64,000 nt of DNA from Mytilus galloprovincialis (taxonomy: Eukaryota; Mollusca; Bivalvia; Mytilida; Mytilidae), in contig NC_134839.1 in the NCBI RefSeq assembly GCF_965363235.1, positions 57,007,560 through 57,071,559 of the forward strand, read 5' to 3'. Each line of letters starts with the position of its first letter. Position 1 is the first letter of the stretch. A model generated the notes under the pieces. That model had not been told where the DNA came from. It did not search any database and worked only from the letters and a program-made list of their open reading frames with translations. Below, piece by piece: positions 21,801-32,753 of this stretch. The translations under genes and the position numbers were made by a program.

Positions 21801-22619
21801 AAGTAGCGATTTGAAAATGAAAGTCACATTTTTCAAGGTAATGAAGCGAATCTAATGTAGCAATGACATGTATGTAATCCAATCCTACTAAAAGTATAGA
21901 GTTCCAATGTCCCTAGCGTTGGACATAAAACTTTTCTGAGATATTGCTAATATTAACCTATAGTATAAGTTTTATAAATATGGGATCTGGCAAAAATTGT
22001 ACTTGTGAGAATGCTAATGAAGCAATTTTCCATAAATTTAAAAACAAGTTTCTTCTTTTTCTTTGTGCTTAAAGATATTGATGTAATATTTGGTATATTT
22101 TTTATCATGACAAGTAACTGTACAGATCAAATTCAAATTTTGTTCCATTCAAGCACAAAGAAAAGCGGCATAATTCTCTTAATAAATTGATCATCCACCA
22201 TTATTATGATTATCATGATTATAGAACTTGTTTATTGCTGATATTTATATAGTATAAGCTTTGTAAAAATCTGACAAGAATTGTACCTGTGAGAACATAC
22301 ATTTTACACAAGACTGGACAGATGGTCACACAATCAGTATTTTAATGTTCCCCTCAACGCATAAAGGCTGCGAACAAAAATCAGCATGAGGAATAAATCT
22401 ACTTTGCCTACTATATTTGACACTACGTCAACAAAGTGTATTTGTACGGGTTGTATTTGCATACATCTAAATGTTGTTTTACCTATAAAAATATTCTGAT
22501 CCCCAATTTGATGAAAAAAAGTATTGTGGTAAAGCACATGACAAAAAAAAAGGTCTGAATACCGGTGTTCACCATACCTTTTACTGTTCATGCATTGCTG
22601 TTAGTGTTAAATTAAAAAA

Positions 22620-23232
22620 AAAATAAAAGGGGAATGTGTCCATGGGACAGAGATGATGCCCCCTCTTGCATAATCAAAGTTATAGAGGGACATAAATGCA
22701 GAACTGAAAAATGAGGCTGCCTAAATTTGTACTTGATCTCAGTAATGTGGTAATAAGTATTGTGCATAAGTCTCATTACATTTTGTTGAGGCAAGTTTAA
22801 TCAAATTAGAGAACAGAAACTAAAATTTCAGCAAATTTTCCATTTATGAGCAGGCATAACTCTAAAACGGTAAAAGTGACACCACAAAAATTCAAACTTG
22901 ATCTGTACATTTATTTTGTGGTAGATAGGATTTTAAAGTATAATATTCATAACATTTGGTTGAGGCAAACTAAAGTTAGACGAGAACTGAAACAAAAAAT
23001 TATGCAACTTTTATGTTTATAAAGGGGTATAACTCAAGAAAGGTAAAAGTGATGCCACCCAATTTGAAATTTGATCTGTATTATGTGGTAATAAACATTG
23101 AGAATATGTTTCATAACATTTGGCTGAGGCAAACTAAAGTTAGAGAGAACTGAATCAAACGTTAGGAATACAAACATATAGACAGACAAGGGTAAAACTT
23201 AATGCCCCTCCGCTGCGACAGTGGCATAATTT
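22620..23232. mobile_element. Pearl-like element with ~160-bp units
   Basis: It begins after AAAAGGGGAATGTGTCCATGGGACAG, contains three rough units marked by CATAACTC(T/A)A(A)AA-CGGTAAAAGTGA, TTGATCTGTA and GAGGCAA(A/G)CT words, then ATAGACAGACAAGGGTAAAA and a right end ATGCCCCTCCGCTGCGACAG/GTGGCAT. Same design as the elements at 18.2 and 54.4 kb but a different core sequence. Confidence 0.65.
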
Positions 23233-23249
23233 ATAATGTGATTGATAGT

Positions 23250-24345
23250 GTCAAACAAGAGTGCACACGCTGAAAAGTCTCGCCTTCTTTACTAATCATT
23301 GATATTATGCTGATAGTCGTAAGTATAAAGCTTTATTAAAAACTGTCACATAAACTTATTAACCAAGATAACTAAACAAAGACCAATGAACCTTGAAAAT
23401 GAGGTCAAGGTCAGATCAACCATGCCAGACAGACATGTACAGCTAACAATGCTTCCATACAACAAGTATAGTTGACCTATTACTTATAGTTTAAGAAAAA
23501 TAGACCAAAACACAAAAACTTAACACTGAGCAATGAACCGTGAAAATGAGGTCGAGGTCAAATAAAACCTACATGACTGACATAAAGATCATAAAATATT
23601 TCCATACACCAAATATAGTTGACCTATGACATATAGTATTAGATAGAAAGACCAAAACTCAAAAACTTAACTTTGACCACTCAACCAAGAAAATGAGGTC
23701 AAGGTCAGATGACATCTGCCCGCTAGACATGTACACCTTACAATCATTCCATACAACAAATATAGTTGATCTATTGCATAAAGTATGAGAAAAACAGGCC
23801 AAAACACAAAAACTTAACTATAACCACTGAACCATGAAAATGAGGTCAAGGTTGGATGACACCTGCCAGTTGGACATGTACACCTTACAGTCCTTCCATA
23901 CACCGAATATACTAGTCCTATTGCTTATAGTATCTAAGATATGGACTTGACCATCAAAACTTAACCTTGTTCACTGATCCATGAAATGAGGTCGAGGTCA
24001 AGTGAAAACTGTCTGACAGGAATGAGGACCTTGCAAGGTACGCACATACCAAATATGATTACCCTATTACTTATAATAAGAGAGAATTCAACATTACAAA
24101 AAATCTGAACTTTTTTTTCAAGTGGTCACTGAACCATGAAAATGAGGTCAAGGACATTTGACATGTGACTGACGGAAACTTCATAACATGAGGCATCTAT
24201 ATACAAAGTATGAAGCATCCAGGTCTTCCACCATCTAAAATATAAAGCTTTTAAAAAGTTAGCTAACGCCGCCGCCGCTGGATCACTATCCCCATGTCGA
24301 GCTTTCTGCAAAAAAAGTTGCAGGCTCGACAAAAAGGATGGAAAC
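23250..24345. repeat. Tandem array, ~175 bp period, with GTCAAGGTC words
   Basis: AATGAGGTCAAGGTCAGAT-type words recur around 23400, 23550, 23693, 23840, 23988 and 24142, each followed by GACATGTACA(C/G)CT, CTTCCATACA and TATAGTTGACCTATT words. The array closes with CGCCGCCGCTGGATCACTAT and CCATGTCGAGC. At least six diverged units are present. AGGTCAAGGTCA is by chance also a nuclear-receptor half-site-like word. No exon is present. Confidence 0.7.
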
Positions 24346-24359
24346 TGATTATTTGGGTG

Positions 24360-24757
24360 AATTTTAGTGCAAGGACCAGAACTTCCACAAAATCATCAGA
24401 TTGGAACGAAAGTTTAAATTTGATCTGTTACTTATCCTGATTAAAAAATATATACCAATGATCAAGTCAATATACTCAAGCACAAAGAAAAACATATGTG
24501 GAAAACTATATACAGTGTATCTGAGTGAATTTATTAAGTCCATGGGAATAACTCTGTATAAAATCAGAAAGGAACAAAATTTGAAATTGATCTGTAACTT
24601 GTCATACTTGTCATGATAAAAGTATAAACCAACTATCAAGTTAAAATCTTCAATATGTTCAAACACAAAGAGAAAAAAGTGTGGAAAAATGATTTGCCGA
24701 ACTGAGACAGATAGACAGACAGACAGTCCCCTTCAACTTCAGCTGTGGGGGACTAAT
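24360..24757. mobile_element. Pearl-like element remnant
   Basis: Two ~190-bp units (CAGAAAGGAACAAAATTTGAA-like and TTGATCTGTAACTTATC-like words), a GACAGATAGACAGACAGACAG tract and the right end GTCCCCTTCAACTTCAGCTG/TGGGGGAC forming a hairpin. Same right-end design as the other members. Confidence 0.6.
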
Positions 24758-24891
24758 AACAAGTAGAACAAATGATAATACCACCAACTGTACCACATCT
24801 CCTTATTTTATATTGAACTATCATGTTATTTTGAATTTTTCTTCTGGAATGAAAGTCCCAAAATCAAGTTATAAAAGTGAGTCTAACTTAC

Positions 24892-25188
24892 GGACACAGT
24901 GGTAGCGTACAATTAACCATGCATTTCCTTCAGTTCCACAGGAACTTCCAACTAACTCATTGGATATTTGAAAATTACAAATTGTTAGATTGTCACATTT
25001 GTTCTTGACACCATAGGTATAATTATGTAGACAGTCATTAAACGACTCTAATGTGTATTTTACTTCATCTATAACAATGTATGGATCTCCTGGGTATACA
25101 TAGTCAGCGTAATAAGACACTGTTCCTGCTTCTCCACTACAATTCAATAGTGCATCGGTTCCTTCTCTTCCTTCAAAGGTGTAGTACA
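24892..25188 (-). CDS. Locus A exon 2: SUEL/rhamnose-binding-lectin-like domain
   Basis: A 297 bp phase 1-1 exon of 99 codons, with acceptor TTATTACAG and donor GTAAGT. The translation starts YYTFEGREGTDALLNCSG, has an acidic central part with IVIDEVKYTLES, then KNKCDNLTICNF and ends NAWLIVRYHCV. The spacing of six cysteines, the C..L..C pair near the middle and the closing (K/A)-W-L-x-V-x-Y-x-C match SUEL (Gal_Lectin) domains, known from sea-urchin egg lectin, fish RBLs and latrophilins, which bind L-rhamnose or D-galactose. The canonical YGR and DPC motifs are not preserved (SSC replaces DPC), so sugar specificity may differ or be lost. It directly follows the signal-peptide exon in the model, so the lectin would be N-terminal. 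Confidence 0.75.
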
Positions 25189-25688
25189 CTGTAATAAAAA
25201 GAATACTTACATATAGAATCATTTATAGATGTTGTTCTGGTGCTAATTAACTAATGTTCTTGCAACTGGCCATCCCATTTTAATTAACTAAATTTAGGCT
25301 CCCTAAATTAATATGGCTAATGCTTAGATCATGTAGATTGTCTTACATGTCCAACAATTATGCTGCTGTGTCATAGTGTGGTCAAACATTGGCAATTAAC
25401 TCATTGGTCCAAATTTCAGGTAGGCAAAAATTAGTGATCCCATATTTCGCAGCATTGGTAGTTTAATGCTGAGACTACAGATTGTTATTTTGAAATATTG
25501 ATTTTCAAAATTAAATCAACAATTAAATGGTCAAGGGGGTCTCATTGGGGGGTTCTGATCCCCGATTCCGCTTACTAGCTGTTGTCGGATTCCTGTATCC
25601 TGCTTACACTATGAACGCTAGAAATTCCCATTTTTTTGTAAATTCCTGTGTCCCACTAGACTTCATTTCCATTTTCTTAGCACAATAA

Positions 25689-27003
25689 GAGAGCTACCAT
25701 TTGATTTTTATGGGGGGGGGGGGGCTAGCAGTGATCGGGAGGGACGTGCAATCTGGGCCTATAGCGCAGATTGACAAGAAATGGTGCATACAGTGACAAA
25801 TGTAAGGGCCCACGTGGCGCACGATATTTTTCACTTCGTTTCGAAACGTTTAGATATCATGGATATCGTCAAATGAATTTCAGATCGTGTTCCGTGCCGC
25901 CAGCACTTTTATATTTTTGAGACGTCTCAGGTGTTTCCCTATGATAATAGAACCATGCAATTTAACGTCTCGGGTATTTTCCTATTGTAATAATAGAACC
26001 ATGCGGTCTAACTGATAACCGAAAAAACGTAATTAACCATCATTCATGATATATTTTTTTTATAAACAACTTTAAATTTGTGAAATTTGGCTAGTACAGA
26101 CGAGATTTAACTCTAATAATAATCTCATTTAGTTTAGCTTTCTATTATTTAGATTGAAGAACCCAAAAGACTTTTAAGGAATATAGTTATTGTCTCCATA
26201 AAAGACGCTTAACTGTCCTTGTCATTTTTTGGTCTTTGGCTCGTTTTGACATTTTATAAACATGACTTCAGCGATTTGTTGTTTTGTTCTTTGTATTAAT
26301 GGTACTCTATACTGTTATTCTTGTCACTGTGATGAAGTTATAATAATACAAGAAGTGCAGAGGAAATGCCTGAAATGTCCTTTGATACGGAACGTCTGGA
26401 ATAAGTATGGTATCGACGAAGACCCAAATTTAACGTACAAAAAAAAACCATGAACATGAACAAGGCAACAGTACCAGTTTAAACATTGTAAATAAAGGTT
26501 TAAACTTAAATATTGTTCGAGTTGGAAGAAGTTATTGTATATTCATTGAAATTGAAATTACAAAATCACAGGAACAATATCCATGATTTTATTTAAATTA
26601 TAAAGGTAAGTACCAACACCTTTTTGCCAAAATATACGGATACTTTTATTTTTTTTACAGAAGTCAATTCAAATGGCCCACTCATTTGACAGCATGGCCC
26701 ATTATTTTTTAAAATGGCCCATTGAATTTATTTTTGAGGGGCCCTGGGCCCATAGTGAAAAAAAACTTCCAGATCACTGGGCTAGGATAAAATTAGAAAA
26801 AAATAGGCAGGACGGAGTTTTGAGTAAAAAAAAAGGCAGGACGATAATTTAGATAAAAAAAAGTCAGGATAAACTAACAAAAAAAAAAGGCAGGACCGAA
26901 CAGAGTGAAAAATAAAAAGGCAGGACAGAGATTACAGCTAAAAAAAAATGCAGGACAAAATTTTTCATCCTAGCCCCCCCATAAAAGTCAAATGGTAGCT
27001 CCC
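25689..27003. mobile_element. 1.3-kb Harbinger-like TIR element
   Basis: The left end GAGAGCTACCATTTGATTTT and right end (inverse of GGGAGCTACCATTTGACTTT) match over about 40 bp including a following G-run and CTAG. TAA lies directly outside both ends (25686-25688 and 27004-27006), as for PIF/Harbinger elements, which duplicate TWA. The right interior (26790-26965) is a loose array of AAAAAAAAGGCAGGAC words. No transposase is visible; a 63-codon ORF lies in the middle. Confidence 0.65.
26262..26453 (+). CDS. Small cysteine-rich ORF inside the Harbinger-like element (doubtful gene)
   Basis: Sixty-three codons: MTSAICCFVLCINGTLYCYS, then CHCDEVIIIQEVQRKCLKCP, an RNVWNKYGIDEDPN stretch and a lysine-rich end, TGA stop. 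The N-terminus is hydrophobic and Cys-rich, and there are two close Cys pairs (CHC, CLKC). An AATAAA lies about 35 bp after the stop (near 26491). I do not recognise the peptide. It is antisense to locus A within its first intron and inside a TIR element, so it may be a remnant of the element's own gene, a captured exon, or chance. Confidence 0.25.
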   Translation: MTSAICCFVLCINGTLYCYSCHCDEVIIIQEVQRKCLKCPLIRNVWNKYGIDEDPNLTYKKKP

Positions 27004-27152
27004 TAATTTGACTTTCAAGTCACAGTGTCACACTTACAAAAAATTGGCAATCCCACATCAAGCTTAGAACTAAATGAGACCCACTGTCAACAATTGACAA
27101 AATTAATGTTGACATTGTGTATCCGGAGAGCATAATTCTTCTTGCAAAATCA

Positions 27153-27226
27153 CGTCTCCACTGGGACTCAAACCAGGGACCTCTGTGTTACAAGGCAGCG
27201 TGTTATTCGACTGAGCTAAAGAAGTA
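27153..27226 (-). tRNA. tRNA-like sequence (Thr-TGT type), probably pseudogene or SINE head
   Basis: The minus strand reads TTAGCTCAGTCGAATAACACG (A-box-like), CTGCCTTGTAACACAG (anticodon loop with TGT) and GGTTTGAGTCCC (B-box-like). The order and spacing fit a tRNA, but the acceptor stem does not pair well and the A box departs from TGG at its end, so a degenerate copy or tRNA-derived repeat is most likely. Confidence 0.4.
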
Positions 27227-27490
27227 CTTCCTTAGCTCAACCACTTATGGTTGACTAATTAATGTTCTACTTTATTTTCTAAGGGAAACAATCCTGTCAC
27301 TATTGTTTTAATTACATGTATGGATAGTGGACCTACAATGTACAAATAGATAGAAACAGAGACATGTATATGTCTCTGATAGAAAGAAGTGCCTGTGCAT
27401 GGTTCTTCAATTGGGAAATCACAAATGAAATAGTATGACAGATATATACTAGTATGTAATATATCTAATAACTTACATCTAATATCTAAT

Positions 27491-27817
27491 CAGAGGCGGA
27501 TTTAGAGGGGGGCCCAGGGGGCCCGGGCCCCCCTTTTTGGGAAAAAATTTGGTTGCTTATATAGGAAATCACCAGTGGCAGATCCAGAGGGGGGGTTCCG
27601 GGGGTCCGCACCCCCCCTTTATTTTGGCCGATCAATGCATTTGAATAGGGACATATGTTTGCACCCCCCCTGCACCCCCCCCCTTTGCCCTGGGCTAGCA
27701 CCCCCCCTTTCGAAAATTCCTGCATCCGCCACTGAATCACTGAAGCGTGACTGGAGCGGGCCCCTCTTAGGTCAGTCAGTGGGCCCCCACTTATGAAAAT
27801 TTCTGGATCCGCCACTG
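27491..27817. mobile_element. hAT-like MITE with an inserted second MITE
   Basis: Ends CAGAGGCGGATTTAG and GGATCCGCCACTG form a diverged inverted repeat of the CAGTGGCGGATCC type common to hAT-derived MITEs; CTAAT occurs outside both ends. The right half (GAAGCGTGACTGGAGCGGGC and GTGGGCCCCCACTTATGA) is duplicated at 32303-32379. The element is split at 27573-27734 by a related MITE. Confidence 0.78.
27573..27734. mobile_element. Inner 162-bp hAT-like MITE nested in the outer one
   Basis: Ends CAGTGGCAGATCCAG and CTGCATCCGCCACTG, an inverted repeat with a few mismatches, enclosing G-run/C-run words such as TCCGGGGGTCCGCACCCCCC. AATCAC is duplicated at 27567-27572 and 27735-27740. The paralogous element at 32274-32379 has a single AATCAC (32297-32302) and no insertion, showing the pre-insertion state. 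Confidence 0.85.
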
Positions 27818-28468
27818 CTAATCTGAGACAACTAAATACCAGTCTAGTAGTCTCAGGATGTAATGTAAATTAATATGTTGATAATATTAGTATATGATAT
27901 GTATTATACTATAGTCAGACAGGTGTTTTTTTGATTAACATATTAAAATAACCTACATAATTAATACGTGTTTTTATAAATTTAAGGAGTGCGATTGTTT
28001 TAAATTTTCTCAAGACATAATTAAACACCAACACCTGAACACGTTCTTCCTTGTGTTCATCCAAATCGAAAGTGAAAGTATCGACTATTTGGCGCCAAAA
28101 TTTTAATCCGTTTTAGTCCGCTTGTTTGTTCAACATCGGACTAAGCCAATCACGTGATTGAATGAAAAGTGATTGATCGATTCATGCTTCGCCTAGCATT
28201 CTGAAACAACACTATCGGCGTGTCAATAAGCCTGAATCCCAGACTAACAAAATAAATTTCTAATTAAATAAAAAAATGTGCACGTGTAGTCATAAAGCTG
28301 TCGGCATTTTAAAAATAAGGAATCGGGGAAATAAGATTTGATATGAGAGTGCCCCGTCGAATTTTATCAGTAATCATGAATTTAAAAAAAAGACTGTGAT
28401 AACAAATTTTACACATTCGTTTGAGACGAAATTATCCTTCAGGGATTGTAAATTAAAGAATTCGTTAT

Positions 28469-29251
28469 GAGGGTTTGGATGGGGTTAAATGATTAGAGAA
28501 TAATGGCCTTAAAAAATGAAGATTAGAGAATAACGGGCAAAAAAAATAAAGATTAGAGAAATGCGTGGTCTTAAAGTATAATAAATATTGAATGATTAAA
28601 AAAAGAAAACGCTAAAAATTGAGTATTAACAGAATTTTCCCTTCTTAAAATTTAAAGAAAATTATCAAAATTATCATTGTAAAAATATGATAAAAGTGAA
28701 AACAAACTTGGTAAACCATTTTTGGTTTCGTGATAATAGACTATAGGATTCAGTCAATGTGAACTGGTTTCCGATACTTCTACTCGGACTTTTATAGCTG
28801 ACTATGCGGTTGGCTTTTGCTCATTGTTGAATGCCGTACAGTGACCTATAGTTGTTAATTTCTGTGTCATTTGGTCTCTTTTGAAGAGTTGTCTCATTGG
28901 CAATTACACCACATCTTCTTATATGTAGTCAAAATCACTGGAAAGAACTGATGAGAACTTGGACTTGTTACTTCAAGGAACTAGCACTTTAATCATGCAG
29001 AACAATACACATCAACACGTCATTGTTGAGAAACAAATGAAAGCCTTGCTGTTGTTTGGAAATCATCTTTCTCATTCATTTAAAATGTTTTTTACTTTTT
29101 TTTTTTAAAGATCAAAGAAAACTGGGGAAAAAATTAGAGAATAATGCGTAAAAATCACTTTTAAAGAATAGACTTATTTTTTGAAGATTAGAGAAAAAAG
29201 GGGTGAAAATTAAATGTTTACAGAATAAGAGACCCCCCCATTCAGACCCTC
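28469..29251. mobile_element. 783-bp GAGG-end element with GATTAGAGAATAA words
   Basis: Ends GAGGGTTTGGATGGGG and CCCCCATTCAGACCCTC are imperfect inverted repeats, flanked by CGTTAT on both sides (28463-28468 and 29252-29257). Subterminal regions carry repeated GATTAGAGAATAA words: several at the left (28491-28560) and more at the right (29135-29205). A dispersed repeat copy (28780-28925) is inserted inside. It shares end type and duplication length with the elements at 14067 and 43846. Confidence 0.78.
28780..28925 (-). repeat. Dispersed repeat family copy, reverse orientation
   Basis: TATAGCTGACTATGCGGTTG, TCATTGTTGAATGCCGTACA, GTGTCATTTGGTCTC and GTTGTCTCATTGGCAATTAC are the reverse complement of the words at 49105-49265. 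It is nested in the 783-bp GAGG-end element. Confidence 0.75.
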
Positions 29252-30719
29252 CGTTATCCGTGACGTTTTATAATCCGTTATCACAAATTGCCAAAAAAAT
29301 GTGATTACGAAATTAATCCATTTTAAATAGTAACGTCACGCACGCTGTTCCTACAACCCCTATGATTTAAAACAGAATCTTCGAAATTTCCTCCGCAAAA
29401 CAAAATAAAATGTTAACAAACACTAACCACTATAAAAACTAATTCAGTATATGTTTTCCTTTATGTTCTTATAAATCTTGGTCATATGCTTAGTAATATC
29501 TATCATATTTGAGGATTAATACAACAAAGCTATGTGAAAAAACGGATGTCCAACGTTACATTTTTAAACAACTGTTTTATCTCTTATGTATAGTGATCCT
29601 ATTTCTTATTCTCTGATCTTCCCGAAACTTGACAGAAGCAACGAAGTATGTCAGTTCTCGGTTAAATTAAAGCCGTTCTTTTGTCGAATTTTGTTTGACT
29701 CGGTGGCTGCACAATAAGCTGGAATAAGAAAAATGTCCAATGACGTTTTTCGTTGACTTAACGGCTGAAAGGTAGTTTTATAAGTAGACATAGCTAAAAA
29801 TGACTAAAAAATGTGAGATAATTATAACATCTACCGAAAGAACAAACATTTGCCTCATTGTTCGTGAGTTCAAAAATTGTAGATTCTATAAAACCATCTC
29901 TACACAGTTGTTTTTCAAGCGGTAGCCATTTTGTCCAAGTTGATATTTCATTTGTCCAAGCAATTAATGCGGGTTTTTAACCTGATATTTCAATAAGTAA
30001 TTTATAATTTACCCAAAACAAAAGTTAGATACACAAAAAGAACATAAAGTCTTGATCCGTTTTTTATTAACTGCATGTTTGGGTCTTACAGGAATAAAAT
30101 GCTACGAAACATTACAAAACGGTAGCCATTTTGTCCAAACGTCGAAAAATCCAAACAAACGCTTTTTTTTCGACGGTACATTGTATATTCCTGATACTTA
30201 AAACTAATCGGGTGGTGAAATTTAAAAAAAAATGCTGGTTGTCGAAAAAAACACCGGTGCATGTTTTGCATGAAATGGAAGTAACTGAAAGACTTATTGG
30301 AAACAGCGACAAAAACAGTTTCATTGAATTAATGCAACCCCGTATTATACGGCCGATTCAGAAGAAGATTAGTACATTTTAAAACCAAGCAACTTCAAAT
30401 GACTGAGAAAATAATTTTCAAGATCGGGTTGTAGTAATTGTATTTAATGGTTGTATTTGATTTTCGACAAGTTATGTGTCAAGCAACTTTTTAATACAAT
30501 TCAATTCAAATAAATCAAGGGTAAATATGTTTCTGTATTCACCTCAGAAACTTAAAAAACCTTTGAATAGACTTATTAAGAAGGGATATAATTACGATAC
30601 TGTTGTCAAGTCATTAAAGATTGCATATTTTGGCGTTAATATTGAGTCACTGATAAGGTCTTTGCGTCGGAACTAAACACATTTATTCTAAAAACAGTTG
30701 TTGGCATGACACGGGTTAT

Positions 30720-31320
30720 GTTCTTCTCATATATGTTATGATGGTATGATACTAAACCCCTAACGGGAAGGATTGTGCCTGATGTACATATGATGAAATC
30801 ATAATCTTTCAGTCAGTTTAATTGAAGTCTGGAGCTGGCATGTCAGTTAACTGCTAGTAGTCTGTTGTTATTTATGTATTATTGTCATTTTGTTTATTTT
30901 CTTTGGTTACATCTTCTGACATCAGACTCGGACTTCTCTTGAACTGAATTTTAATGTACGTATTGTTATGCGTTTACTTTTCTACATTGGTTAGAGGTAT
31001 AGGGGGAGGGTTGAGATCTCACAAACATGTTTAACCCCGCCGCATTTTTGCGCCTGTCCCAAGTCAGGAGCCTCTGGCCTTTGTTAGTCTTGTATTATTT
31101 TAATTATAGTTTCTTGTGTACAATTTGGAAATTAGTATGGCGTTCATTATCACTGAACTAGTATATATTTGTTTAGGGGCCAGCTGAAGGACGCCTCCGG
31201 GTGCGGGAATTTCTCGCTACATTGAAGACCTGTTGGTGACCTTCTGCTGTTGTTTTTTATTTGGTCGGGTTGTTGTCTTTTTGACACATTCCCCATTTCC
31301 ATTCTCAATTTTATTCTATT
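30720..31320 (+). repeat. Dispersed repeat block, inverse copies at 34.59-34.80 and 51.88-52.26 kb
   Basis: The part from 30905 to 31310 (GACATCAGACTCGGACTTCT, GAGATCTCACAAACATGTTT, TTTGCGCCTGTCCCAAGTCA, GGCGTTCATTATCACTGAAC, GAAGACCTGTTGGTGACCTT) recurs in reverse complement at 51880-52260. The first part (GGTATGATACTAAACCCC, GGAGCTGGCATGTCAGTTAA) recurs in reverse complement at 34600-34790. No protein is encoded that I recognise. Confidence 0.72.
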
Positions 31321-32273
31321 TACTTGCAGAGTGTCGAATATATTTGTATTATTTAGAGTTGAATCAAGATATGAAAAATTTACAATAACAGATGACATGC
31401 ACCATGCAATTTTAGCAGCCCCTGCGATTAAAGTTTTGTTATAATTCATTTATTGAAAACCGTGTACTTCTGTCCCAATTTTCCTTCCTTCAAGTTCATT
31501 ACTTACACGACAATACAACATTTTAAGATAAATTAAGGGTAAAAATTATTTAATCGATTTCCACAAATTGAGGTAAATAAATTCATGGTAAATAGACATC
31601 ACAAAATTAATAGAGACAGATTTAGAATCAACCAACAACATAAAAAAGCAAATGAAACTTACAAATTGAATAAATGTACGTCAAAAGTTTCAGCAAACTC
31701 TCTTTGACGTCGTGGTGGTGTAACGTCGTGTTGTATATAGCAACATCGTGCGCAACGTTAGTACGAATTACAAAAACTTGTATAACTAATTCTATAATTT
31801 CGTGATAATGAATTTAATATTTTTTATAACGAATTTAATTCAAATTATAGTTTCACTGAGACATGAGGTCCTACATGTATATGGGCTTCCATTTCATTAT
31901 ATAGTTTACATGTAAAAGTAAAAATTGTTTAAACCCTTATTTCTTTGGAACTTTTAAAAACTTCAAGTTATTAAATTTTACTTTGGTCAAAAACTGTAGG
32001 AAAATTATTAAAAAAAATCATCTTAAATTTGACAATATTAAACACGCACTTAAAACTACAATTGCATGGTATTGGTAGTTAAAGTATAATTACTTTTTTA
32101 GATAAGATATAAAGATAAAATGAAATCCATTTCTAAAGATTTGCCAACGGTACTGTAAACTAATATGAGATGTTTTATCAAACAATAAGCTTTCCACAGT
32201 GTCAATAATTTTGACAACATTTTTAAAATTATTGACTGACGAAGGCTATTTGCTCAGCCGAAGTATTTGTCAA

Positions 32274-32379
32274 CAAAATTGGTTGCTTATATAGGGAATC
32301 ACTGAAGCGTGACTGGAGCGGGCCCCCTCTTAGGTCAATCAGTGGGCCCCCACTTATGAAATTTCTGGATCCGCCACTG
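32274..32379. mobile_element. Truncated copy of the outer hAT-like MITE, without the inner insertion
   Basis: GGTTGCTTATATAGGGAATC, ACTGAAGCGTGACTGGAGCG and the end TCTGGATCCGCCACTG match the outer element at 27541-27817 with a few differences. Only the right part is present. It serves as an empty site for the inner MITE at 27573-27734. Confidence 0.82.
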
Positions 32380-32753
32380 GCTTCTGATGATCTTCTCTAT
32401 TTAGTGTAGTTCAAACTGTTAGTATAACTGTGTTTCTGATGAAGGTTATTCCAATAACAAACATCGTCTTGCATAAAGAAATAAGTATCACTTGTTGATT
32501 TTAATCCTTTCTCATTTACTATTTCAAAGAAGCGGGCCCATGGATACAGAAAAAAAATCGTAAAATATCCATTTTTAACGCAGAATATTAAGTCATTATT
32601 TCAGAGACAATTTCCTAAATCAAAATCCAACATTGAAATCATCCCTTTTTCTTTCAAATTTTAAAATGTATTTATATCAATACATGTATAACAGCTACTC
32701 TTTTCCTCCCTTTTTCGCCAGCACATTTAAATTACGTATCTTTGTAAACTTAC

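Noticed and set aside
27486..27815. 109-codon Pro/Gly-rich ORF and opposite-strand ORF
   Set aside because: Both lie wholly within the nested hAT-like MITEs with G- and C-runs; a well-known translation artefact.
31150..31449. 99-codon minus-strand ORF with QPDQIKNNSRRSPTGLQ
   Set aside because: It belongs to a dispersed repeat with an inverse copy at 51.88-52.27 kb; the peptide is a repeat translation.
31660..31760. Possible alternative 5' exon of locus A with a GTAAGT donor near 31668
   Set aside because: The only ATG upstream leads quickly to a stop and no signal peptide is encoded; the exon at 32754-32814 is better supported.
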